From positions 1 through 6,418 of the forward strand of contig JAAYGO010000132.1 in NCBI GenBank assembly GCA_012727685.1: 6,418 nucleotides of DNA. The letters are read 5' to 3'. Below, piece by piece: positions 1-6,248 of this stretch. Within the stretch, counting starts at the first letter, position 1. The number at the start of each line of letters is the position of its first letter. A program made the translations under genes and the position numbers. The notes under the pieces were generated by a model. The model was not told the DNA's origin, searched no databases, and saw nothing but the letters and a program-made list of their open reading frames with translations. This DNA comes from Bacillota bacterium. GTDB taxonomy: Bacteria > Bacillota > Dethiobacteria > DTU022.

Positions 1-8
1 CCTTTTGG

Positions 9-22
9 CGAACAACTGTTTC
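9..22. promoter_or_regulatory. LexA operator (SOS box) upstream of lexA
   Basis: The sequence CGAACAACTGTTTC matches the Gram-positive LexA box consensus CGAACRNRYGTTYC at every defined position except one (C in place of R at the eighth base). The dyad halves GAAC and GTTT are separated by the standard four bases. It lies about 16 bp upstream of the lexA extended -10 element and covers the -35 region, so bound LexA would block RNA polymerase. This is the usual autoregulatory arrangement for lexA in Gram-positive bacteria; repression here is inferred from the match and its position. Confidence 0.85.
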
Positions 23-47
23 ATTTTTCCCTGTTCTATGATATAAT
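18..47 (+). promoter_or_regulatory. lexA promoter with extended -10 element
   Basis: A perfect TATAAT lies at 42-47 and is preceded by TG at 39-40, giving the extended -10 motif TGATATAAT. The -35 region (about 18-24) is poor, with no more than three matches to TTGACA at spacings of 16 to 18 bp, which fits reliance on the extended -10. The predicted transcription start is near base 54, about 23 nt before the lexA ATG. The upstream half of the promoter overlaps the LexA box at 9-22. Confidence 0.8.
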
Positions 48-61
48 GTAAAAAATAAACC

Positions 62-70
62 GGGGTGAGG
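62..70 (+). promoter_or_regulatory. lexA ribosome binding site
   Basis: GGGGTGAGG ends 6 nt before ATG 77 and resembles the GGAGGTGA core that pairs with 16S rRNA. The GTG at 65-67 is in frame with lexA but lies inside this site, so it is read as part of the Shine-Dalgarno sequence, not as the start codon. Confidence 0.7.
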
Positions 71-76
71 AAAAAT

Positions 77-685
77 ATGGAACCTCTGAATCACCGGGAA
101 AAGCAGGTCCTTGATTTCATCAAGAAAGAGGTCGCACGCTGCAATTATCCGCCTTCGGTGCGGGAGATATGCAGAGCGCTGGCCATACCTTCCACCTCCA
201 CCGTGCACGCTTGCCTGGCATCGCTTGAACGCAAAGGTTACATCCGTCGCGATGCTACCAAGCCGCGGGCCATCGAGCTCCTCGAGCAGTTAGGCACAGT
301 GCTGAGCAAGCGCTGTTTTTTTGCGCCGCTGGTGGGCCGGATTACGGCGGGGCAGCCGGTTTTAGCCGAAGAGAACCTGGAAGGCTACTTTCCGCTCCCG
401 GCGGAGATCGCCCCCGGTGGCAGTTGTTTTGTCTTGCGGGTGGAAGGTGACAGCATGATCGGCGCCGGGATTTTCGATGGGGATTATGTAATCGTCAGGC
501 AGCAGCAAACTGCCGAAAACGGCGATATCGTCGCCGCCCTGCTGGGAGATGAGGCCACGGTAAAGCGCTTTTACCGTGAAAACGGGACGATCCGGTTGCA
601 GCCGGAGAACGAGAACTATGAGCCGATCATCAGCCGCGAGGTGCAGATATTGGGCAAGGTTGTCGGCCTCTTTCGTAGATTTTAA
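77..685 (+). CDS. lexA: LexA, SOS-response repressor and self-cleaving protease
   Basis: LexA represses DNA-damage genes and cleaves itself when stimulated by RecA filaments on single-stranded DNA. From ATG 77 the protein has 202 residues, the same length as E. coli LexA. Residues 1-70 form the winged helix-turn-helix domain, with the typical segment STSTVHACLASLERKGYIRR followed by TKPRAIEL. The cleavage site is Ala91-Gly92 (RITAGQPV). The catalytic Ser126 lies in VEGDSM and Lys163 in ATVKRF. The Ala-to-Ser (35) and Ser-to-Lys (37) distances equal those of E. coli LexA (84, 119, 156), so the protein should be active. ATG 77 is preferred over the in-frame GTG at 65, which falls within the ribosome binding site. 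The gene stands alone behind its own SOS box and converges with the next gene, sharing the TTAA at 682-685. An UmuD-like or phage repressor is unlikely given the complete LexA architecture. Confidence 0.97.
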   Translation: MEPLNHREKQVLDFIKKEVARCNYPPSVREICRALAIPSTSTVHACLASLERKGYIRRDATKPRAIELLEQLGTVLSKRCFFAPLVGRITAGQPVLAEENLEGYFPLPAEIAPGGSCFVLRVEGDSMIGAGIFDGDYVIVRQQQTAENGDIVAALLGDEATVKRFYRENGTIRLQPENENYEPIISREVQILGKVVGLFRRF

Positions 686-1953
686 GGGCCGTCTCCGCTC
701 TCGAGGGCCAGGGCGGCTTGGCCGGTCGCCCAGAGGGCGTGCGGCAGGGTGAGAGCGCCTTGCAGAAATACGGCGTACGGTTCCCGCAGCGGCGCATCGG
801 CGCTGAGCTCTGCCGAAGCTCCTTGATGGAAGGTCCCGGCAGCCATGATCACCGGATCTCGATACCCGGGCAGATCACCCGGGACGGGGGTGACGTGCGA
901 CTCTACCGGAGATGCAGCCTGAATGGCGCGGCAGAAGCGCTCCACTCGCTCCGCGCTTTTTAAGATGATCACCTGCACAATATCGCCGCGCGGCTCATTA
1001 TAGCGCGGCCGGACCTCGTAACCGAGCAGTTCAAAGAAAGCCGCGGCAAAAATGGCGTTTTTCAAGGCGTTGGAGACCAGATTCGGAGCCATGAAGATCC
1101 CCTGGAAAAGGCTCCGCTTGCCGCTAGTGGCTCCCAAATTGCCGTAAAGGCCGGGTGCGGTCAGGCGTGCGGCGATTTGATGGATTAGCTCTTTCCGCCC
1201 CGCCATGTATCCACCTCCGGGCGCCAGGCCGCCGCCGGGATTTTTGATCAGCGAGCCAACCACCAGGTCCGCCCCCAGCGCCGCCGGTTCTCGATCACTT
1301 ACAAACTCCCCGTAACAGTTGTCAACCACGATCCAGGCCTGCGGGTAGAGGCGCCGCGCCTGGGCGATCAGCTCCGCCAGCTCTTTTTCGGTCAGGGCGG
1401 TGCGGTCAAGGGAATACCCCGCCGAACGCTGGATATAGGCGACCTTTGGCCGCAGGGTGGAATCCAACGACTGCGGGTCTATGCGCCCCTCAGCATTGGG
1501 GTGGTGAAAGCGATAATTGATGCCCCACTCGTGCAGGCTGCCCGCCTCGCTGCCCAGGCTGCCGATGACCGCCTGGAGCGTGTCGTACGGCTCCCCGGTG
1601 AGGCAGTATAATAGATCGCCGGGACGGAGCAGGCCAAAGAGGGCCACCGTCAGGGCATGGGTCCCGGAAACGATCTGCGTGCGCACCAGGGCGGCCTCGC
1701 TCTGGAAAGCATCCGCAAAGACCGCTTCCAGCTTCTCGCGACCCCGGTCGTGATAACCATAGCCGCTGCTGTCCTGGAAATCTTCTTCGCCGAGGCGCAC
1801 CTTTTGAAACGCTTCCAGGATGCGCCTTTGATTGGCGAAAGCAATGCTGTCTACCGCCGCCCACTCTGATTCGACCAGCCGCAGCGCCGCGGCGGCCGCT
1901 TTTTCCAGCTTCTCCGGCAACTGCAACTGTTTGATCCATTTGTGTTCAGGCAT
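682..1953 (-). CDS. ynbB: YnbB-like PLP-dependent enzyme (methionine gamma-lyase / 'aluminium resistance' family)
   Basis: This 423-residue protein is a fold-type I PLP enzyme of the COG4100/PF06838 family, annotated as methionine gamma-lyase family or aluminium resistance protein. In B. subtilis the homologue YnbB lies beside the HflX gene, as here. The sequence shows the family landmarks in order: SSGYGYHDRGRE (62-73), the phosphate-binding segment IVSGTHA (95-101), the aspartate expected to contact the pyridine nitrogen in VVDNCYGEF (Asp211), and the probable Schiff-base lysine in GSLIKNPGGG (Lys237). The C-terminal half carries DPVIMAAGTFHQGAS and ELSADAPLREPY, also typical. Length and motif order indicate an intact gene. 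A lyase acting on a sulfur amino acid is expected from the superfamily, but the true substrate is not established for these homologues. Its ATG overlaps the hflX stop by 8 bases (ATGCCTGA), so translation is probably coupled; only a weak purine-rich site precedes it, and no separate promoter is evident. Confidence 0.93.
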   Translation of the reverse strand: MPEHKWIKQLQLPEKLEKAAAAALRLVESEWAAVDSIAFANQRRILEAFQKVRLGEEDFQDSSGYGYHDRGREKLEAVFADAFQSEAALVRTQIVSGTHALTVALFGLLRPGDLLYCLTGEPYDTLQAVIGSLGSEAGSLHEWGINYRFHHPNAEGRIDPQSLDSTLRPKVAYIQRSAGYSLDRTALTEKELAELIAQARRLYPQAWIVVDNCYGEFVSDREPAALGADLVVGSLIKNPGGGLAPGGGYMAGRKELIHQIAARLTAPGLYGNLGATSGKRSLFQGIFMAPNLVSNALKNAIFAAAFFELLGYEVRPRYNEPRGDIVQVIILKSAERVERFCRAIQAASPVESHVTPVPGDLPGYRDPVIMAAGTFHQGASAELSADAPLREPYAVFLQGALTLPHALWATGQAALALESGDGP

Positions 1954-3274
1954 AATCGCAATCTCTTTCTCTTTCTAAATTCTTATTTTCAAGGTCGCTC
2001 TGCTCTCCGCTTTCGGGTTTTTCCAGGTAGGGGATCAGCCTGGCAGCCATGGCCGGTTCAACCAGCGCGTCGACAGCCTGGTATGCGGGCTGGTAATCAA
2101 CGCGGAGCACTTTGCCAAACCGCTGCATCTGCTCGATCAAGGCGGTCTGGCTGTAGGGCAGGTATACTTTAATCCGTTCAAGCCCCTCTTCCAGGCGGGA
2201 GGCTATGGCATTTCGCAGCGTCTCCAGGCCGGCGCCGCTTCGGGCGGATATGAATAAGGCTCCGGGGTGCTGCCGCTGCAGCGCGTTTAAGAAATTGCTG
2301 TCATTGCAGCAGTCAATTTTATTAAAGGCCACCAGTTCCCGCAGGTAATAGTGCGGTTCGATGCGCTGCAACTGCTCCCGGACCGCGTCCATCTGTCTCA
2401 GGCAGTGGGGGCGGCTTAAATCTACCACGTGCAGCAGCAGATCTGCGGCGTTAATCTCCTCCAGCGTGGCCCGAAAGGCCGTCTCCAGCGTTTTGGGCAG
2501 TTTTTCGATGAAGCCGACCGTATCGGCCAGAAGCACTGCCCGCCCGCCCGGCAGGACGGCGCGGCGCACCGTCGGATCCAGAGTGGCAAACAACTGATCA
2601 GCGGTGTAGAGTTCAGCCCCGGTGAGGGCGTTCAACAAGGTGGATTTACCCGCGTTGGTATAACCGACCAGGCTGATCAGCGGAATCTTGTTTCGCTGCC
2701 TGCGCTGCCGGTGCAGCGAGCGATGGCGCCTGATGGCCTTGATTTCGTTCTTGAGCTCCCCGATCCGGCGGCGGATCACCCGGCGATCAGATTCCAGTTG
2801 GGTTTCACCCGGCCCCCTGGTGCCGATGCCGCCGCCCAGGCGCGAAAGCTGCTGCCCGGCACCGATGAGGTGCAGCAGCGAATACTGGAGCCGGGCCAGT
2901 TCCACTTGCAATTTTCCTTCCCGGGAGCGCGCCCGGCTGGCGAAAATATCGAGGATCAGGGTGGTGCGATCCATTATTTTCAGCCCCGTTAATCGTTCCA
3001 GGTTGCGCACCTGGGATGCAGAGAGTTCATCGTTAAAGATGGCCAGCCCGGCTTCGTAATCCCGTGCCGTGGCAGCCAGTTCCCGGGCTTTTCCTTCACC
3101 GATATAGAAAGCCGGATCCGGGGCAGCCCGCCGTTGCGAGAGCACCGCCGCCACCGCAATGCCGGCCGTTTGTGCCAGCAGCGCCAGCTCTTCCAGGGAG
3201 CTCTCATCCGCCTCCCGAAAATCCGGACGTTCCAGGCCGACTAAAATTGCCGTTTCTTTTTGAGCTACTTTGAT
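1946..3274 (-). CDS. hflX: HflX, ribosome-associated GTPase, with probable non-canonical start
   Basis: HflX is a translational GTPase-like protein that binds the 50S subunit and splits or rescues stalled ribosomes under stress. Numbered from the proposed start at 3274 (442 residues), the N-terminal domain begins ETAILVGLERPDF and continues through YIGEGKARELA. The glycine-rich family signature GGGIGTRGPGETQLE lies at about 147-161. The GTPase domain has G1 GYTNAGKST (204-212), a G2-type ATLDPT segment, G3 DTVGF (251-255), G4 NKID (318-321) and G5 SA (343-344). The first canonical in-frame start is GTG at 3154, but it would remove 40 residues including the conserved AILVG segment. The open frame extends to a stop at 3305-3307 with no ATG, GTG or TTG. 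A strong AAAGGAG lies just before ATC at 3274, which is therefore the best candidate start; ATT at 3247 is a weaker alternative. The last roughly 24 residues are a charged, probably disordered tail overlapping the ynbB start. The family call is firm; the exact start is not. Confidence 0.92.
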   Translation of the reverse strand: MKVAQKETAILVGLERPDFREADESSLEELALLAQTAGIAVAAVLSQRRAAPDPAFYIGEGKARELAATARDYEAGLAIFNDELSASQVRNLERLTGLKIMDRTTLILDIFASRARSREGKLQVELARLQYSLLHLIGAGQQLSRLGGGIGTRGPGETQLESDRRVIRRRIGELKNEIKAIRRHRSLHRQRRQRNKIPLISLVGYTNAGKSTLLNALTGAELYTADQLFATLDPTVRRAVLPGGRAVLLADTVGFIEKLPKTLETAFRATLEEINAADLLLHVVDLSRPHCLRQMDAVREQLQRIEPHYYLRELVAFNKIDCCNDSNFLNALQRQHPGALFISARSGAGLETLRNAIASRLEEGLERIKVYLPYSQTALIEQMQRFGKVLRVDYQPAYQAVDALVEPAMAARLIPYLEKPESGEQSDLENKNLERERDCDYA

Positions 3275-3278
3275 AACA

Positions 3279-3285
3279 CTCCTTT
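3279..3285 (-). promoter_or_regulatory. hflX ribosome binding site
   Basis: On the minus strand AAAGGAG is followed by TGTT and then ATC AAA GTA GCT in the HflX frame. The site is strong and decides the start region: initiation should fall within about 4 to 10 nt, where no ATG, GTG or TTG exists in frame. The nearby out-of-frame GTG (GTG TTA TCA AAG TAG) ends after four codons. Confidence 0.7.
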
Positions 3286-3309
3286 GTAAAAAGTTAAATG
3301 TCCATCAAA

Positions 3310-3338
3310 ATCATACCACAAGGGCAAATTCAGTTCAA
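3310..3338 (-). promoter_or_regulatory. Promoter of the hflX-ynbB operon
   Basis: On the minus strand TTGAAC (3338-3333) and TATGAT (3315-3310) are separated by exactly 17 bp, and TG precedes the -10 by one base (TGGTATGAT), adding an extended -10 feature. The predicted transcription start near 3303 leaves a leader of about 29 nt before the proposed hflX start, consistent with initiation near the AAAGGAG. It lies in the 75-bp gap after the coiled-coil gene, so hflX and ynbB can be transcribed independently of the genes upstream. Confidence 0.8.
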
Positions 3339-3349
3339 AGCGAGGGTTT

Positions 3350-4777
3350 TTACGCTGAATTGGTAGGGTCAAGCCCCTCAAATAGATTGGTAAACTTTTT
3401 ATGAAGCTGTTTCTGTTCGATCAACCGGGCCAGGCCGGCCCGGGCTTTGCTTAAGAAAGCGGGATCTTCCAGCAGGTTCATCTCTGCCAGGTTCTCTTCC
3501 AGGACGTGTCCGGGCAGGAGTGTCTCTATTTTTCCGGCCAGCTCCTCCCCCACGCTGCCGGAGGGGCGGAATGGAAGGTTGAAGAGCCCGGCAAGCTTGC
3601 CCTTGAGCCCCCGGTGGCCGAGCTGTTGAGGGGCGAAAACCTGCCAGCGCCCCCCGGAATAGCGGGCGGCGTAAAAGGGGACCACAAGGTGCGCATCGCA
3701 CTGCGATGCGGGAAGATTGATAGCCAGCGCCGCTATCTTTTGTTGTTGCTCGCCGTAGCGCTTCAGGCGCATCTCCACCCCCTTTTCCAGGCCCGCCAGG
3801 GTGGTGTCCAGGCGCTTCAGGCGCTGTTCAAAGGCAGCCAGGCGTTTTTCCACTTCACTCTTTAAGCTGTCAATCTGCTCTTCCTGGCTCGCGGCATATT
3901 TTTCTGCCGCTTCATTGAGCCGCGCCAGCTCCTCGGCCAGTTTTTTATCGATGGCCGCAATCCGCTCTTCCTCTTCTTTAATCTTCTCCCGCCAGTAGGC
4001 TTCGCCGCTTTCCTTGAAAGCGGTGTGAAAGCGCTCCAGTTCCGATTGCAGCATCGTCTTCTGGTTGAGATGCTCCTGCCGCGCCTCCTCCTGTAAAGCC
4101 GCGATCTCTGCTTTCCGGGCGGCCACGGCGGCCTTAACCTGTTGTTCAAGCTCCGCCAGTGACCGGTCAGCGGCAGCCCGGGTCTCGGCTGCATGGCTGT
4201 TGATTTTCGCCGCCAGCCTATCCCGCAGGGTAAAAAACCTGTGTTTCAGTTCAGCCCAGGCTGCGGCTGCGCCGGCGTATCCCTCCATCCTTTCCCGCAG
4301 CGCTGCCGCCACCTCCGCTGCGCTGGCGGCAGTTTCGAAAGCGGCAGGCATGATCTCCTCTGTCCCTTCTTTTAACAGGGAGCGGGCCTGGCCGGGTGCG
4401 GTGATCAGTCCGGGCAGCGCCAGCAGATCCGCTTTATAATCAGCGGCCTCCCGGGTCACTTTCTGGCAAAGAGCAATAAAATCATCTTCGCTTAGATTTT
4501 CGTCCACTTCTACCGGCGGACCGGCGGGCGGAAGATCAAATTTGAGCGAACCGGTCAGCAGCCCCTGGGGATCCACGATCAGGCAACTGCCGCTCTCCGC
4601 CCCCTTTTCCCAGGATACGGTCTGCAGGGTGAGCGTAAAACACCCCAGGAGCTCAATGTTTTCATACTTCCGCTTGCCGGGAAACCCCTTGCGCTTTCGG
4701 CCGCCCATGGCCAGAGCCAGGGCGGCGGCAGCCTCGATCTCCGCCGACGGGGGAACAATATCGGTAACAAACGGCAT
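3350..4777 (-). CDS. Unrecognised 475-residue protein with long central coiled coil
   Basis: I do not recognise this protein. Three parts are visible. Residues about 1-140 look globular and contain a basic patch (GGRKRKGFPGKRK, about 25-37) and several beta-like stretches. Residues about 145-355 are almost entirely Ala, Glu, Lys, Gln, Arg and Leu with heptad-like spacing, strongest from about 200 to 345 (for example KIKEEEERIAAIDKKLAEE), indicating a long helical coiled coil. From about 360 a second globular region follows (LVVPFYAARYSGGRWQVFAP) and ends in a helical segment. There is no signal peptide, no transmembrane segment, and no Walker or other catalytic motif, so a cytoplasmic structural or adaptor role is possible but unproven. 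ATG 4777 is chosen because GGAGGTG ends 7 nt before it; the in-frame ATG at 4804 lacks such a site. The gene lies 114 bp after the aldolase-like gene and upstream of the hflX promoter, and no function follows from that context. Confidence 0.85.
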   Translation of the reverse strand: MPFVTDIVPPSAEIEAAAALALAMGGRKRKGFPGKRKYENIELLGCFTLTLQTVSWEKGAESGSCLIVDPQGLLTGSLKFDLPPAGPPVEVDENLSEDDFIALCQKVTREAADYKADLLALPGLITAPGQARSLLKEGTEEIMPAAFETAASAAEVAAALRERMEGYAGAAAAWAELKHRFFTLRDRLAAKINSHAAETRAAADRSLAELEQQVKAAVAARKAEIAALQEEARQEHLNQKTMLQSELERFHTAFKESGEAYWREKIKEEEERIAAIDKKLAEELARLNEAAEKYAASQEEQIDSLKSEVEKRLAAFEQRLKRLDTTLAGLEKGVEMRLKRYGEQQQKIAALAINLPASQCDAHLVVPFYAARYSGGRWQVFAPQQLGHRGLKGKLAGLFNLPFRPSGSVGEELAGKIETLLPGHVLEENLAEMNLLEDPAFLSKARAGLARLIEQKQLHKKFTNLFEGLDPTNSA

Positions 4778-4784
4778 TGTCAAA

Positions 4785-4791
4785 CACCTCC
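4785..4791 (-). promoter_or_regulatory. Ribosome binding site of the coiled-coil gene
   Basis: GGAGGTG on the minus strand is followed by the 7-nt spacer TTTGACA and ATG at 4777. It sets the start nine codons downstream of the first in-frame ATG at 4804, whose upstream sequence (GTCGAAATA) has no Shine-Dalgarno match. Confidence 0.85.
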
Positions 4792-4811
4792 ACCATATTT
4801 TCATTATTTCG

Positions 4812-4825
4812 ACATGAGCACATGT
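4812..4825. repeat. Short inverted repeat in the gap upstream of the coiled-coil gene
   Basis: ACATG-AGCA-CATGT is a perfect 5-bp dyad with a 4-base centre, in the 114-bp gap between the aldolase-like and coiled-coil genes. On the minus strand it abuts a possible but weak -10-like TATACA. It could be an operator, but five base pairs can arise by chance. I saw no GC-rich hairpin with a T-run in this gap, so no intrinsic terminator is called for the aldolase-like gene. Confidence 0.3.
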
Positions 4826-4891
4826 ATAGCCTTCCTAAAACGGGATCAAAGTTAACGGCCGGCGCAAAACTTTTATATTTTCACGGACAGA

Positions 4892-6142
4892 TTACTTTTT
4901 AGCGGCCAGCCTGGCGTAGCGGTATTGGTAATTCAGGCGCATTAAAATGGAATCCAAGGGGTTGAGCGGCTTTACCTTGCCCCAAAAGGCGGTGGCAATG
5001 GCTGCTTTGCATCCTTTTTCCAGAACCATCACTGCAGCGGCGGCATCATCCTTCGTAGGGCCGGTGCAGAGGGCGCCGCGATCTTTGATTAAGACCGCGT
5101 TGCGGCCTTTCAGCTTGCGGGCGATCTTTACCGCTGCCGTCTTGATCCGATCAATTTCCACCGTCTCAACGCTGGTGCCAAGCATTTGGGCAAAATCATC
5201 GAGGAGCGGTAACAGCTTTTGACCGGTCCGGGAGATGGTATGAATATCGGGGGCGGCCGTATGTATGACCGCATTGCATTTTGAGCAACACTTATAAATC
5301 TGGCGGTGTATTTCCGCCTCCGCCGGTATCCCTTCCGCTTCCCATCTTTTTTCCGCAGATCCAGCCAGGCTGAGCCTGAAGACGCTGGAGCTGCCGGGGG
5401 GGAAACCATTCCCGGCAGCGCCGGGATAGAGAATAAAATGATCGCCGTCTCTTTCGCTGCTGAAAAGGGGTTCGGGGTTATCGGCTGCGGCCGGGGCGGC
5501 CACGCGGGCAAGTTGCAGCAGGTAGAGCTCCCTTAATTCGTTCATTTCAACAGTTTCTCTTCCACTGACCGCCAGGTAGCGCCGTGCCATGTAATAGGCG
5601 CAGGCCTCTTCCAGGGCGAAGGCCACGGTGAAAGCCTCCGCCTCGTCACGGCCGAAGCAGAGGGCGCCGTGATTGGCCAGGAGAAACGCTTTCCCTGATG
5701 ACCGCTCCAGCGCTGCGATAATGTTATTTTTCAGTTTTTTTGATCCGGGCAGGCCGTAGGCGGCGCAGGCAATTATATCGCCGATGACCGGGACCAGAGC
5801 GTGCGGGGTGTCAAGGTCCTGGCCCAGGACACTGGCGATGGAAGCGTTGACCTGGTGGGTGTGAATGATAAAGTTAATATCCCGGCGGCGGCTATACACG
5901 GCGGCATGAATTCCCTTTTCCGATGAGGGCTTAATCTCGCCTTCGTAGCTGCCGTCGGCTATATTGACGACCACGATATCGGCGGCGGTCAAATTATGGT
6001 AGAGGCGGCCGCTGGGGGTGATGGCGAATTGCCTGCCGTTGATGCGGCAACTGACATTCCCCCATGTCCGGGCGATCAACCCTGAAGCAGCCAGCTCTCT
6101 TCCGGCGCGGACAACGCTCCCCTTAATCTCGTGTAGATCCAT
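4892..6142 (-). CDS. Tandem class II aldolase/adducin family protein
   Basis: The 416-residue protein contains two copies of the class II aldolase/adducin fold; single-domain members (FucA, AraD, MtnB) are about half this length. Domain 1 (about 1-195) has the full active-site set: GNVSCRI, ITPSG, the acid/base glutamate in KPSSEKGIH (Glu75), the zinc ligands in IIHTHQ (His94, His96) and the third ligand in LANHGAL (His158). It should bind a divalent metal and act on a phosphorylated sugar-like or hydroxy-keto substrate as aldolase, epimerase, dehydratase or decarboxylase; the sequence does not decide which. Domain 2 (about 225-416) repeats the pattern, AEAEIH (Glu275), VIHTAA (His294, with Ala296 replacing the second His) and IKDRGAL (Arg355 replacing the third His), so its metal site is probably lost. 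ATG 6142 is the first possible start, because an in-frame TAA lies three codons upstream. The ribosome binding site is weak or distant (GAGG, 11 nt away). The protein appears cytoplasmic. The gene has its own promoter and an unusual leader. Confidence 0.9.
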   Translation of the reverse strand: MDLHEIKGSVVRAGRELAASGLIARTWGNVSCRINGRQFAITPSGRLYHNLTAADIVVVNIADGSYEGEIKPSSEKGIHAAVYSRRRDINFIIHTHQVNASIASVLGQDLDTPHALVPVIGDIIACAAYGLPGSKKLKNNIIAALERSSGKAFLLANHGALCFGRDEAEAFTVAFALEEACAYYMARRYLAVSGRETVEMNELRELYLLQLARVAAPAAADNPEPLFSSERDGDHFILYPGAAGNGFPPGSSSVFRLSLAGSAEKRWEAEGIPAEAEIHRQIYKCCSKCNAVIHTAAPDIHTISRTGQKLLPLLDDFAQMLGTSVETVEIDRIKTAAVKIARKLKGRNAVLIKDRGALCTGPTKDDAAAAVMVLEKGCKAAIATAFWGKVKPLNPLDSILMRLNYQYRYARLAAKK

Positions 6143-6160
6143 GCTCCATTACACCTCATC

Positions 6161-6242
6161 CGGACAAGCAAAGTAGACAATAAAAATGGAACCAGAAAAA
6201 ATCTGTGATATTTTAGATCAGATCCCATTTTTGCTTTGTCCG
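6161..6242 (-). repeat. Imperfect long inverted repeat in the leader of the aldolase-like gene
   Basis: On the minus strand the leader begins CGGACAAAGCAAAAATGG (6242-6225) and ends in CCATTTTT (6189-6182), nine unpaired bases, then TTTGCTTGTCCG (6172-6161). The arms are complementary apart from the nine-base interruption and one bulged A. Within it, ATCTG (6223-6219) and CAGAT (6205-6201) form a weak inner hairpin followed by a run of T (6201-6196), which resembles an attenuator or weak terminator. The outer arm starts close to the predicted transcription start, and the other arm ends just before the GATGAGGTG near the gene's start codon. It may act as an RNA leader structure, or as DNA (operator or remnant of a mobile repeat); no known riboswitch class was recognised. 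Confidence 0.55.
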
Positions 6243-6248
6243 GGTATG

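Noticed and set aside
65..76. GTG at 65 as the lexA start, giving four extra residues
   Set aside because: The GTG is part of the GGGGTGAGG ribosome binding site, while ATG 77 has correct spacing and gives the standard 202-residue length.
704..721. Inverted repeat GGCCA-N8-TGGCC just after lexA as a terminator
   Set aside because: It lies inside the YnbB coding region, the stem is only five base pairs, and no T-run follows it.
2429..2992. 187-residue open frame on the plus strand opposite hflX
   Set aside because: It is antisense to a strongly conserved GTPase gene, reads as low-complexity Pro/Gln/Ala sequence, and is the expected shadow of GC-rich coding DNA.
3152..3154. GTG at 3154 as the hflX start
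   Set aside because: It would remove the conserved N-terminal AILVGLERP region and has no Shine-Dalgarno site, whereas the promoter and AAAGGAG lie about 120-180 bp upstream.
4065..4439. 124-residue Ala/Ser-rich open frame opposite the coiled-coil gene
   Set aside because: Its composition is the complement of Ala/Glu/Lys-rich coiled-coil codons, with no recognisable domain or good ribosome binding site.
4778..4804. ATG at 4804 as the start of the coiled-coil gene
   Set aside because: No ribosome binding site precedes it, and the added nine codons cover the GGAGGTG that serves ATG 4777.
6161..6242. The leader inverted repeat as an intrinsic terminator for the partial gene at the right edge
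   Set aside because: The outer stem is not followed by a T-run but by the GATGAGGTG preceding the next gene; only the weak inner hairpin has one, so termination is at most partial.
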